Origin: JAIBJN01 sp963842305
GTDB lineage: Bacteria > Actinomycetota > Thermoleophilia > Gaiellales > Gaiellaceae
Direction: 5' to 3'
Length of the DNA stretch: 64,000 bases
Assembly: GCA_963842305.1 (NCBI GenBank)
Contig: CAWJFW010000002.1
Coordinates: 1 to 64,000 of the forward strand
Shown here piece by piece: positions 26,164 through 33,520 of the stretch. The notes beneath the pieces were generated by a model that saw only the letters and a program-made list of their open reading frames with translations, had not been told where the DNA came from and did no database searches. Each line of letters opens with the position of its first letter. Positions within the stretch are counted from its first letter, which is position 1. The translations under genes and the position numbers were made by a program.

Positions 26164-26799
26164 GACGATTCCGCTCCGCACGGCGTACACCGCCGCCTGG
26201 ATGCGGTTCTCGATCTGGAGCTTCATGAGGATGTTCGAGATGTGGTTCTTGACCGTCTTCGGACTGATGAAGAGCTCGCGCGCGATCTCGGCGTTGTCCT
26301 TGCCGATCGCGATGAGCCGCAGGACCTCGACCTCACGGTCTGACAGCTCGGTTCGAATCGTCTGCGCGGCCGCGGTGTCCGCCGACTGGGAGCGCAGGCG
26401 CTGGAGAACCTTCGCGGCGATCTGGGGCGAGATCAGTGACTCACCGCTTGCGGCGGCGCGGATGCCCGCGATCAGCTGGTCGATGGAGGAGTCCTTCAGC
26501 AGGTAGCCGCAGGCGCCGGCCATCACGGCGGCCATCACGTCCTCGTCGTCCACGGAGATCGTGAGGACGACGACGCGCGTCCTCGGAGCGATGCTCGACA
26601 TTTGCAGCGTCGTCTCGACCCCCGTGAGGCCGGGCATCTTCAGATCCATGACGGCGACATCGGGCGCGAGCTCGCCGACGAGCCGCAGGGCGTCACGGCC
26701 GTTGTCGGCCTCACCCACCACCTGGAGGCCCTGCTCCTCGAGCAGGCTCCTTAGGCCGCTTCGGAACAGGTCGTGGTCGTCGACGAGCAGGACGCGCAG
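26161..26799 (-). CDS. Response regulator, NarL/LuxR type (start codon uncertain)
   Basis: An N-terminal receiver and a C-terminal LuxR HTH. The receiver has acidic pair D7/D8 (LRVLLVDDHDLFRSG), phospho-acceptor D52 (VAVMDLKMPG) and the switch Lys in GYLLKDSS; the HTH has LSDREVEVLRLIAIGKDNAE and PKTVKNHISNILMKL. The receiver N-terminus is continuous only if translation begins at or before CTG 26799; no ATG/GTG/TTG occurs in frame between the upstream stop and GTG 26721, which would delete the acidic pair. No histidine kinase is adjacent. Confidence 0.85.
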   Translation of the reverse strand: MRVLLVDDHDLFRSGLRSLLEEQGLQVVGEADNGRDALRLVGELAPDVAVMDLKMPGLTGVETTLQMSSIAPRTRVVVLTISVDDEDVMAAVMAGACGYLLKDSSIDQLIAGIRAAASGESLISPQIAAKVLQRLRSQSADTAAAQTIRTELSDREVEVLRLIAIGKDNAEIARELFISPKTVKNHISNILMKLQIENRIQAAVYAVRSGIV

Positions 26800-26895
26800 C
26801 TCATCGAGCTGCTTCCCCGGGGGCCGATCCTCCGCGACTGACGTCGCTCCCTCCTCTGCTCGCCGGTGACGAGAGGAGATTCTAGCGGCGTTGCC

Positions 26896-27921
26896 TTACC
26901 AGTAGACCGTGATCGTCAGCGTCTGCCGGCCCCACGCTCGCGCCTGGTCGCACGTGGGGAACCAGATGTCGATGATCCTGCCGATGATCGCCGACCCCAC
27001 GTCGGCGGCGACCCCGTCGCCGTAGCCGGGGATGTACATCTTCGTCCCGAACGGGAACACGCGGGTGTCGACGGCAACCGTGCCCCAACCGAGCGGGAGG
27101 CCGCTTGCGGTGCCCACGCCGCCGCAGTACGCGACGACGTCCACGACCATCTGCGAGCCGCCCGGCTTGGGCCCGGAGGGCTCGGGCGGCGGTTCGGGCG
27201 ACCGGGAGCCCGGGTTGGGCGGCTGGGCCGTCGTCTCGGCCGCCTGTGCGCTCAGGTGGGCGATCTGCGCGGCATTGAGCTTCCGCTGTCCGGCCAGGTC
27301 GGCGATGTACGCCTCCCGCTCGGCACGGGCGGATGCGAGCGCGGCCTGCTCCGCCTCGACGTGGGCCGAAACCTGGCGGAGTTCGGCGCTGCGCTCGCCG
27401 AGGGTGCGGAGCGATCGCTGCAGGCGCAGCCGGGCGTTGCGGAGCTCCTCGAGGATCGAGCGGTCCTGGTCGGCAAGGCGGGTGAGGCCGTCGAAAGCCG
27501 AGAGGGCGTCGTCGAGCGATTCCGCTGCGAGGATGACGGCCAGCGGATCGACCTCACCCTGGATGTAGAGCTGGTTGAGACGGATGCCGAGCCGCCGCTG
27601 GGCCTCTGCCACATCCGCCTTCGCGAGGTCGAGACTGTGCCGGGCCTCGGCCTCCTCGCGCTCGAGCGCCGTACGCCGGGCGCTCAGCTCGGCAAGGCGG
27701 CTCTCGGCTCGCGTGAGCCGGGTCTCCAGCGAGTAGAGATCCAGGAGAGCAGCCTGCGACCGTGCGGCAATGCCGTCGTTTTCCGCGCGCAGGCGCTCGA
27801 CCTCGCTCCGGAGGGTGGAAGGGTCGTCAGCGCGCGCCGCTGAGGAGGAGAGGAGGGCGGCGAGGACGAGCGCGCCCACAGCCGCGAACCGGATCCAGGG
27901 TCTTCGGACACCCGCGTCCAC
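26896..27921 (-). CDS. Secreted coiled-coil protein with C-terminal 3D domain
   Basis: Signal peptide (VRRPWIRFAAVGALVLAALL...ARA), a long coiled coil (about residues 30-220), a Pro/Ser linker, then a 3D (Asp-Asp-Asp) domain as found in MltA-like murein hydrolases: WGTVAVDTRVFPFGTKMYIP, VAADVGSAIIGRIIDIWF. 341 aa from GTG 27921, chosen because TACGCT (27936-27931) sits 9 nt upstream and the signal peptide begins there; ATG 28002 is longer but adds a non-hydrophobic leader. Probably a cell-wall hydrolase, divergent from an NlpC/P60 protein with a similar coiled-coil plan. Confidence 0.82.
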   Translation of the reverse strand: MDAGVRRPWIRFAAVGALVLAALLSSSAARADDPSTLRSEVERLRAENDGIAARSQAALLDLYSLETRLTRAESRLAELSARRTALEREEAEARHSLDLAKADVAEAQRRLGIRLNQLYIQGEVDPLAVILAAESLDDALSAFDGLTRLADQDRSILEELRNARLRLQRSLRTLGERSAELRQVSAHVEAEQAALASARAEREAYIADLAGQRKLNAAQIAHLSAQAAETTAQPPNPGSRSPEPPPEPSGPKPGGSQMVVDVVAYCGGVGTASGLPLGWGTVAVDTRVFPFGTKMYIPGYGDGVAADVGSAIIGRIIDIWFPTCDQARAWGRQTLTITVYW

Positions 27922-27996
27922 GAACGGAGCAGCGTACCAGTGACCGCGGGCTCGCCGGGGCGACAGTTCGGTTTGCGGCTCGTCCAGAGGCCCTGT

Positions 27997-28060
27997 TACC
28001 ATGCGCGACTTGTGCAGGCGCCGGGCACAGGCGTAGCGCGCGTTTCCCCTGGCAGGGGGT
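27997..28060 (+). promoter_or_regulatory. Promoter and leader of the first NlpC/P60 gene
   Basis: TACCAT (27997-28002) is a good -10. The ~58-nt leader ends in a hairpin CCCCT-GGC-AGGGG (28046-28058) whose 3' arm is the Shine-Dalgarno-like AGGGGG, 5-6 nt before ATC 28065. The ribosome-binding site could thus be masked by the hairpin. Confidence 0.45.
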
Positions 28061-28064
28061 AAGC

Positions 28065-29120
28065 ATCCGACTAACCATTCGACACGCCCTCCTTTTCGCG
28101 CTTCTCGCGCTGGTGGTTCTCCCGCTGGCGGGGCCGGCGACCCCGGCTCCCGAGATCGAGTCGAAGGAGAGCGAAGCCAGGCAGGTTCTCGCTCAGATCC
28201 AGGAGCTCGATTCGAACCTCGAGCTCGTGATCGAGTCCTACAACAGCGCGCAGGTCGAGCTCGACAAGATCGTCGCCGAGCAGAAGCTGAACGAGAAGCG
28301 GCTGAACATCGCGCGCTCCAACCTCGGTTCAGCGCAGGGCACGCTCGAGGCCCGCCTCGTTCAGCTGTACCAGAACGGGAGCCCGGATCTCGTCGAGGTG
28401 CTGCTCGGCTCGTCCAGCCTGGACGAGATCCTCGACGGGCTCGACACCGCCGCCCGCGTCAGCGACCAGGACGCCCAGATCCTGAGCGAAGTCCAGAAGT
28501 TCCGAGCCGAGGTCAAGCAGCGCGAGGCCGAGCTCGAGAAGGCCCGAGACCACCAGGAGCAGGTTGTCGCCGAGCGCGCCGCAAGACGCCAGCAGATCGA
28601 ATCGACCCTGGCGCAGCGCCAGCAGCTGCTCGCCTCGATCAAGGATCAGATCGCGCAGCTCAAAGAAGAGGAGCGCCGCCGCCAGGCGCGCCTCGAGGCG
28701 GCCGCGCAGACTCGGCTGAACTCGACGTCGACCAGCGGCACCCAGGCGCCGACGGGTGCGCCGTCCTCGCAGTACGGCGGCGTCGTCGGCATCGCCATGC
28801 AGTACCTCGGCACCCCGTACGTGTGGGGCGGCGCGTCGCCGAGCGGCTTCGACTGCTCCGGCTTCGTCTACTACGTGTTCTCGCGGGTCGGCGTCTCGCT
28901 CCCGCGGGTCGTTTCGGGGCAGTATGGGGCCGGCGTCGCCGTCGCCCGATCCGAGATGCAGCCCGGCGATCTCGTCTTCTTCAACAGCCTCGGGCACGTC
29001 GGCATCTACATCGGCGGCAACCAGTTCATCCACTCGCCGCACACCGGCGATGTGGTCTCGATCGACTCGATCACCGGTTACTACTCGTCGGGATTCGTCG
29101 GCGCCCGGCGGATCCTCTAG
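28065..29120 (+). CDS. Secreted coiled-coil NlpC/P60 peptidoglycan hydrolase (RipA-like; non-canonical start)
   Basis: Signal peptide (RLTIRHALLFALLALVVLPL), coiled coil about residues 25-210, linker, then NlpC/P60 from about 235 with catalytic Cys in SGFDCSGFVYYVF, His in LGHVGIYIGG and a second His in FIHSPHTGDV. It cleaves peptide stems of peptidoglycan, with a plan like RipA. No ATG/GTG/TTG lies in frame between the divergent gene and the signal sequence. ATC 28065 after AGGGGG gives 351 aa and a normal-looking N-terminus; ATT 28077 is possible, or a small sequence error. Confidence 0.85.
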   Translation: MRLTIRHALLFALLALVVLPLAGPATPAPEIESKESEARQVLAQIQELDSNLELVIESYNSAQVELDKIVAEQKLNEKRLNIARSNLGSAQGTLEARLVQLYQNGSPDLVEVLLGSSSLDEILDGLDTAARVSDQDAQILSEVQKFRAEVKQREAELEKARDHQEQVVAERAARRQQIESTLAQRQQLLASIKDQIAQLKEEERRRQARLEAAAQTRLNSTSTSGTQAPTGAPSSQYGGVVGIAMQYLGTPYVWGGASPSGFDCSGFVYYVFSRVGVSLPRVVSGQYGAGVAVARSEMQPGDLVFFNSLGHVGIYIGGNQFIHSPHTGDVVSIDSITGYYSSGFVGARRIL

Positions 29121-29205
29121 GCCGCCCGCTCCCAGGACACACCGGCGGGGCGTCTGTTAGCGTCTCGCCCTTCGTCGCTCGTCGACCGGGAAAGGGGCCT
29201 CTGCC

Positions 29206-30396
29206 ATGACCGCGACGCTGGATCGGGTACGGCGCGATCTCGGAGAGAACGAGCTCTGGGAGCGGTCCCTCGAGCGGTCCCGGCATCGGCGGGTCGGCCG
29301 GGATCCCGACGGGACGGTCCCCCGGAGCCTCGTCTCGGTGGCACTCCTCGACCTCGACGGCCCTGCACTCCGCAGCGTCGGCGGGGTGGCTTCCGACCGG
29401 GATCTCACGGATCCCGAGGTCTGGGACATTTCCCAGACGCGCGCGCGGGCGAAGCGACTTGCCGCCGAGCCCGGGACGCTCCCGCAAGCGCGGGTCGCCG
29501 GTGCCGCGCTGGTCGTCGCGGCCGTGGCGGCCGCACTCCCGGCTCCCGGCGGAGCCCACGGTCGCGCGCGAGGATCGGGAGCCGCCGAGGTTCGCGTCGA
29601 GTTCCTGCGCATTGGGAGCCGCGGGCCGGCGGTAGTGAGGCTGCAGCAGAGGTTGGGAGTCACCGCCGATGGAATCTTCGGGCCGCACACGCTTGCGGCC
29701 GTCCGTTCCTTCCAGAAACGCCACGGCCTGCTCGTCGACGGGATAGTCGGCCCCCAGACCCGGGCAGCGCTCGGCGGAAGAACTTCGACGCCGAAGATCA
29801 TCCGCGCATGGTGGGTCGTTCCTGTCCAGCGCGCGCTCGGGGTGCCCGCGGACGGGCTGTACGGGCCCGTCAGTAGGGCCGCCGTGCGCGCGTTTCAGAA
29901 GCGGCGTGGGCTGCTCGTCGACGGCATCGTCGGGCCGCAGACCCTCGGCGCTCTCGGAATCCGGCACGAGGCCAAGGCGTCAAAGTCCGGCCCCTCGAAG
30001 CAACCGGCAAAGCCGGACAAGCCGGACAAGCCGTCGAGTCGCGGCGCGCGAGCGGTCGCGATCGCCCAGCGCTACCTGGGCACGCCGTACCAGTGGGGCG
30101 GCGAGTCGCCGAGCACGGGGTTCGACTGCTCCGGGTTCGTGTACTACGTGTTCTCGCGCCTCGGCGTCTCGCTGCCGCGGGTTGTCTCGGCCCAGTACCG
30201 TGCCGGCAAGCCGGTGCCGCGGAGTGCGCTCCGGCCGGGCGACATCGTCTTCTTCGACGGCCTCGGACACGACGGAATCTACGTGGGCGGCGGAAGGTTC
30301 ATCCACTCGCCGCACACCGGCGACGTGGTGAAGATCTCGAGCCTTCGCGACTCCTGGTACCGCTCGCGCTGGGTGGGCGCCCGGCGCGTGACGTAG
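29206..30396 (+). CDS. Membrane-anchored protein with two peptidoglycan-binding domains and NlpC/P60
   Basis: 396 aa. Residues 1-90 are charged and probably cytoplasmic. A hydrophobic segment (VAGAALVVAAVAAALPAPGG, about 96-115) may be a signal anchor. Two PG_binding_1 repeats follow (LQQRLGVTADGIFGPHTLAA and VQRALGVPADGLYGPVSRAA, each ending LLVDGIVGPQT), then a Lys/Pro linker and NlpC/P60 with Cys in GFDCSGFVYYVFSRLGV and His in LGHDGIYVGG. The catalytic domain is very similar to that of the preceding gene. AAGGGG precedes ATG 29206. Confidence 0.88.
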   Translation: MTATLDRVRRDLGENELWERSLERSRHRRVGRDPDGTVPRSLVSVALLDLDGPALRSVGGVASDRDLTDPEVWDISQTRARAKRLAAEPGTLPQARVAGAALVVAAVAAALPAPGGAHGRARGSGAAEVRVEFLRIGSRGPAVVRLQQRLGVTADGIFGPHTLAAVRSFQKRHGLLVDGIVGPQTRAALGGRTSTPKIIRAWWVVPVQRALGVPADGLYGPVSRAAVRAFQKRRGLLVDGIVGPQTLGALGIRHEAKASKSGPSKQPAKPDKPDKPSSRGARAVAIAQRYLGTPYQWGGESPSTGFDCSGFVYYVFSRLGVSLPRVVSAQYRAGKPVPRSALRPGDIVFFDGLGHDGIYVGGGRFIHSPHTGDVVKISSLRDSWYRSRWVGARRVT

Positions 30397-30454
30397 GGAG
30401 GGATCGACCGCTCGAGGGAGAAAATCCCTGGTCCCGCTAGGCTTTCTCACGCTC

Positions 30455-31291
30455 ATGCGAACGATCTGGAACGGCTCCATCAACTTCGGCCTGGTCAACA
30501 TCCCGATCGGCCTTGCCGTGGCGCAACAGCGAAAGGACGTGTCCTTCCGGACACTGCACCGCGAGTGCGGCACGCCCATCAAGCAGAAGCGCTGGTGCCC
30601 CTTCCACGAGCGGGACGTCGAGGCGGACGAGCTCGTCAAGGGCTGGGAGTTCGCCAAGGGACAGTTCGTCATGGTCGAGGAATCCGACCTCGAGGCGGTT
30701 GCCCTGACCCGCTCACAGTCGATCGACATCGACCGGTTCGTCGACCTCGAGCAGGTCGACCCGATCTACTTCGACCGCGCGTACTACCTCGCCCCCGCCG
30801 ACGTGCCCGCGCAGCGGCGCCCGTACGTCCTGCTTCTCCGCGCCATGCAGGAGGCGAACGTCGCGGCAATCGGGAAGTTCGTCCTCTGGGGCAAGGAGAA
30901 CCTCTGCCTGATCCGCCCGCTCGGCGAGTCGCTGGCGCTCGAGACCCTCTACTACGCCGAGGACATCCGCGCCCGCGAGGAGATCGACCAGGCGGTGGAG
31001 GAAACCGAGGTCCAGGAGGCCGAGCTCGAGATGGCGCGCCAGCTGGTCGCGAGCCTCGTCGGTGAGTTCGAGCCCGAGGCCTTCGAGAACGAGTACCGCG
31101 GCGTTCTGAAGGCGATGCTCGAGGCGAAGGTCGCCGGCGAAGAGATCGTCGCTCCCGAGCAGCCCGCCCCGGCCCCGGTCGTCGACCTGATGGAGGCGCT
31201 CAAGGAGAGCGTCGCCCAGGCCCGGAAGGACAAGCCTGCGGCGAAGAAGCCCGCTGCGCGCAAGAAGCGCGCTGCGTCCGGCTCCCGCTAG
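30455..31291 (+). CDS. ku: Non-homologous end-joining protein Ku
   Basis: A DNA-end-binding ring protein for bacterial NHEJ, 278 aa. RTIWNGSINFGLVNIPIGL and the CGTPIKQKRWCP segment are family signatures; the Ku core runs to about residue 240. The C-terminal tail is Lys/Ala-rich (KPAAKKPAARKKRAASGSR), as in Ku proteins whose tails bind DNA. No ligD is in the window. TAGGCT lies about 10 nt before the ATG, so the leader is very short. Confidence 0.93.
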   Translation: MRTIWNGSINFGLVNIPIGLAVAQQRKDVSFRTLHRECGTPIKQKRWCPFHERDVEADELVKGWEFAKGQFVMVEESDLEAVALTRSQSIDIDRFVDLEQVDPIYFDRAYYLAPADVPAQRRPYVLLLRAMQEANVAAIGKFVLWGKENLCLIRPLGESLALETLYYAEDIRAREEIDQAVEETEVQEAELEMARQLVASLVGEFEPEAFENEYRGVLKAMLEAKVAGEEIVAPEQPAPAPVVDLMEALKESVAQARKDKPAAKKPAARKKRAASGSR

Positions 31292-31301
31292 GCCAACAAA
31301 G

Positions 31302-31319
31302 GGCCGCGGCTACGCGGCC
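31302..31319. terminator. Convergent terminator hairpin between ku and the HTH gene
   Basis: GGCCGCG-GCTA-CGCGGCC, 7-bp G+C stem; the CTA in the loop is the complement of the stop codon of the minus-strand gene. A short T-rich stretch (CCTTTGTTGG) follows on the minus strand only. Confidence 0.6.
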
Positions 31320-31483
31320 GGCGTCGTCGCGATCCCCGCCGCCTCGAGATGTGCCTGGAACAGGGTCTTGTCGATTTTGCCCTGGTAGATCGGGATCGAC
31401 TCCTCGACGCACAAGCGGATGACCGTGTCCCGCTCGATACCCAGCTCCTTCGACAGCTCCTCGGGCGTCAGGTGATTCGCCAA
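31310..31483 (-). CDS. Small HTH (excisionase-like) DNA-binding protein
   Basis: 57 aa, LTPEELSKELGIERDTVIRL followed by CVEESIPIYQGKIDKTLFQA: a helix-turn-helix of the excisionase/MerR-N-terminal kind that could bind DNA as a small dimer. The start TTG 31483 is chosen because a perfect GGAGG lies 5 nt upstream. The gene lies downstream of an intrinsic terminator (31510-31539) and a short leader ORF, suggesting attenuation. Function unknown. Confidence 0.75.
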   Translation of the reverse strand: MANHLTPEELSKELGIERDTVIRLCVEESIPIYQGKIDKTLFQAHLEAAGIATTPAA

Positions 31484-31509
31484 CGTTGCCTCCTTCGACT
31501 CAGCGCATG

Positions 31510-31539
31510 AAAAAGCCCGCCGGCAGGGCACGGGCGGGC
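31510..31539 (-). terminator. Intrinsic terminator upstream of the small HTH gene (possible attenuator)
   Basis: On the minus strand GCCCGCC (31539-31533) pairs with GGCGGGC (31521-31515) and is followed by TTTTT (31514-31510), a textbook intrinsic terminator. It lies between the only visible minus-strand promoter (31615-31610) and the HTH gene start at 31483. Confidence 0.75.
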
Positions 31540-31573
31540 AGCGTGCGCAAACTCTCGTGTGCGGTCACGAAGC

Positions 31574-31603
31574 TCAACGGCCTCGTGCTCCTTCTCCGAT
31601 CAT
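31574..31603 (-). CDS. Possible 9-residue leader peptide
   Basis: ATG 31603 lies 6 nt after the minus-strand -10 TATTCT, so it would be leaderless. It reads MIGEGARGR and stops at TGA 31576-31574, about 35 nt before the terminator. No Shine-Dalgarno. Support is positional only. Confidence 0.3.
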   Translation of the reverse strand: MIGEGARGR

Positions 31604-31609
31604 GACCAC

Positions 31610-31619
31610 AGAATACGGT
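31610..31619. promoter_or_regulatory. Overlapping divergent -10 boxes (AGAATACGGT)
   Basis: TACGGT (31614-31619) on the + strand and TATTCT (31615-31610) on the - strand share the central TA. Each is followed by a start codon at 6-7 nt: GTG 31627 (+) for the hydrolase and ATG 31603 (-) for the leader peptide. Confidence 0.6.
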
Positions 31620-31626
31620 GTCCGAG

Positions 31627-32478
31627 GTGACTAGGGCAACGCTCCTTCGGGGGTTTGAGCCGCACGTTGCGGACATCGCGGGAATCCGCACCCGGTACTG
31701 GCTCGGCGGCGAGGGCCGGCCGCTCGTCCTGGTGCACGGGCTGGCCGGAGCCGCCTGGAACTTCACCGAGCTGGCACCGCTCCTGGCAGCTCGACGCCGC
31801 GTGCTGATCCCGGACTTGCCGGGACACGGCGGGACGGCGCCACTGCAGGTACCGGGGGGCCTCGGGGACCTGGCTGCGCACGTCGCTCGCCTCACCGAGC
31901 ACGAAGGGATGGCGCCTGCGCCCGTGCTCGGCTACTCGATGGGAGGGGTCGTCGCGCTCCGTCTGGCGACGGAACGGCCGAACGGAGTCACGGCCGTCCT
32001 GCTCCTGGCCTCCGCCGGCATCGTCTCGACCACCCGCCGCGCAGAGATTTGGCTCAGAGTGACGGCCGCGTTGCGACCGGCCCGCCTCGTAGCGCGGGCG
32101 AGAAGGGCGATTGCGCGCCGTCCAGTCCTTCGCGCCGCAGCCTTCGGTTACTGGGGCGCCGAGGACGCCTGGGCCCTTTCTCCAGAGGCCGTGATCGGGT
32201 TCCTGGAGGCGCAGCCGGAGCACACGGACGTCGGAACCTCGTCCCGGGCGCTCGTTCGCGACGACCCGCGCGCCTATCTCGACCGCGTTCGCTGTCCGGC
32301 GCTCGTCGTCTGGGGCGCGCGGGACCGACTCGTTCCACTCGAGGACGGCTTCGAATTCGCGCGGCTGCTGGACGCTCCGGTCCGCGTTCTACCGGCCGTG
32401 GGGCACCTCCTCGTGGGCGAATGCCCCGAGGAGTGCGCTGCCGTCCTCCTCGACTTCCTCGAAACCTCTGGCGCCTGA
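31627..32478 (+). CDS. Alpha/beta hydrolase
   Basis: 283 aa. The nucleophile elbow GYSMGG places Ser104; the acid Asp233 is in GARDRLVPLED; His260 is in AVGHLLVGE; LVHGLAGAAWNF is the oxyanion-hole HG segment. No signal peptide. Substrate unknown; related proteins include esterases and lactonases. GTG 31627 is preferred over GTG 31618 because the latter overlaps the -10 box. Confidence 0.87.
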   Translation: MTRATLLRGFEPHVADIAGIRTRYWLGGEGRPLVLVHGLAGAAWNFTELAPLLAARRRVLIPDLPGHGGTAPLQVPGGLGDLAAHVARLTEHEGMAPAPVLGYSMGGVVALRLATERPNGVTAVLLLASAGIVSTTRRAEIWLRVTAALRPARLVARARRAIARRPVLRAAAFGYWGAEDAWALSPEAVIGFLEAQPEHTDVGTSSRALVRDDPRAYLDRVRCPALVVWGARDRLVPLEDGFEFARLLDAPVRVLPAVGHLLVGECPEECAAVLLDFLETSGA

Positions 32479-32570
32479 GCGGTGTACCAGTGGTGTGAGA
32501 CCTCGGCGGCCTGTTCCTCCTGCTCGATCTGGCCGGGTGCGGAGGCGCGAAGCATCCACCGAGGCCTACC

Positions 32571-32626
32571 CCGCGGCCGCCTGACCCATCGACGATGCTG
32601 TCCTCTCTCCGGGCAGGCGGCCGCGG
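32571..32626. terminator. Long hairpin in the convergent hydrolase-NIF3 gap
   Basis: CCGCGGCCGCCTG (32571-32583) pairs perfectly with CAGGCGGCCGCGG (32614-32626), extended inward by CCC/GGG after one bulged A; the loop is about 23 nt. Likely a bidirectional terminator. The rest of 32479-32669 shows no coding signal. A second small hairpin TAGAAG-CC-CTTCTA (32659-32672) includes the NIF3 stop. Confidence 0.55.
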
Positions 32627-32669
32627 CCCAGCGCCCTCCGACGGCGACGTCCAGCCTGTAGAAGCCCTT

Positions 32670-33416
32670 CTAGACCGGGTTCGGCAGATCGACGAAGTCC
32701 CAGGCGACGTCGAAGCGCTCGCCGATGCGTGCGGCGAGCGCGCGGACGCCGAGGGTCTCGGTCGCATAGTGGCCGCCGGCGATGAAATGAACGCCCGCCT
32801 CCTTCGCTGCGTGCTTCGTCGGCTCGTCGGCCTCCCCGGTCAGAAAGCAGTCGTAGCCCGCCACCGCCGCCTCGGCGACGTAGTGGGCCGCGCCACCTGA
32901 GCAAACGGCCACGCGTTCGACGAGTTCCGGCCCGTACGAGAAGACGAGCGGCATGCGACCGAGGCGCTCCTGGACGCGCTCGGAGAGATCGCTGACCGGA
33001 ACCGGGTCGAGGAGCCGCCCGCCGAACCCGAGGCCGTCGGCGAAGCGACCTTCGCGCTCGACCCCGAGCTCGTCACAGAGGAGCGCGTTGTTCCCGACCT
33101 CCGGGTGCGCGTCGAGGGCGAGGTGGTAGGCGACGAGGCTCAGGTCGGCGTCGAAGAGGGCGCGCAGCCGCTCCCGCAGCACCGGCCCGATCCGCCGGGA
33201 ATCCTTGTCCCAGAAGAGCCCGTGGTGCACCAGCACCATCTGCGCATCGCCGCCCGCGGCGCGCTCGAAGAGCTCGCGAGAGGCCGAGACTCCGCAGACC
33301 ACCTTCCGGACCTCCGATGCCCCAACGACCTGGAGCCCCATCGGGCCGTAGTCCGGATAGGAGGCCAGGTCGAGGTACTCGTCGGCCCAGGCGGCGATTT
33401 CATCACGCTTCGCCAT
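32670..33416 (-). CDS. NIF3/DUF34-family metal-binding protein
   Basis: 248 aa. Metal-ligand motifs of the family are visible: LVHHGLFW (two His) and, near the C-terminus, GGHYATETLGVRAL (His and Glu). The family (YbgI/YqfO) forms dinuclear-metal hexamers; the role is unsettled, and GTP cyclohydrolase-like or NAD(P)H-hydrate-related roles have been suggested. ATG 33416 is chosen because TAGGGT ends 7 nt upstream; an upstream ATG (33434) overlaps that box. Confidence 0.88.
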   Translation of the reverse strand: MAKRDEIAAWADEYLDLASYPDYGPMGLQVVGASEVRKVVCGVSASRELFERAAGGDAQMVLVHHGLFWDKDSRRIGPVLRERLRALFDADLSLVAYHLALDAHPEVGNNALLCDELGVEREGRFADGLGFGGRLLDPVPVSDLSERVQERLGRMPLVFSYGPELVERVAVCSGGAAHYVAEAAVAGYDCFLTGEADEPTKHAAKEAGVHFIAGGHYATETLGVRALAARIGERFDVAWDFVDLPNPV

Positions 33417-33422
33417 TCCCGC

Positions 33423-33429
33423 TACCCTA
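33423..33429. promoter_or_regulatory. Overlapping divergent -10 boxes for NIF3 gene and tRNA-Pro
   Basis: TACCCT (33423-33428, +) lies 10 nt before the tRNA 5' end and TAGGGT (33429-33424, -) 7 nt before the NIF3 ATG. The hexamers overlap by five bases, so only one polymerase can open this DNA at a time. Confidence 0.6.
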
Positions 33430-33438
33430 TTCACGCTT

Positions 33439-33512
33439 CGGGGTGTAGCGCAGCCTGGTAGCGCGCGCCGTTCGGGTCGGCGAGGTCCCCGGTTCGAATC
33501 CGGGCACCCCGA
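33439..33512 (+). tRNA. tRNA-Pro (anticodon CGG)
   Basis: A full cloverleaf of 74 nt: acceptor CGGGGTG/CACCCCG with discriminator A33512, D stem GCGC/GCGC, anticodon stem CGCCG/CGGCG with loop TTCGGGT (anticodon CGG at 33473-33475, reading CCG), T stem CCCGG/CCGGG with loop TTCGAAT. The CCA end is not encoded. Confidence 0.97.
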
Positions 33513-33520
33513 TTTCGCGT

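Noticed and set aside
27997..28064. Cyclic-di-AMP (ydaO) riboswitch before the NlpC/P60 gene
   Set aside because: Wall-hydrolase genes often carry this riboswitch, but the leader is only about 60 nt and lacks the conserved core; only a simple hairpin is present.
20168..33438. Mobile element or genomic island between rplQ and the tRNA-Pro
   Set aside because: No integrase, transposase, flanking direct repeat or composition break is visible; the genes are typical chromosomal housekeeping and envelope genes.
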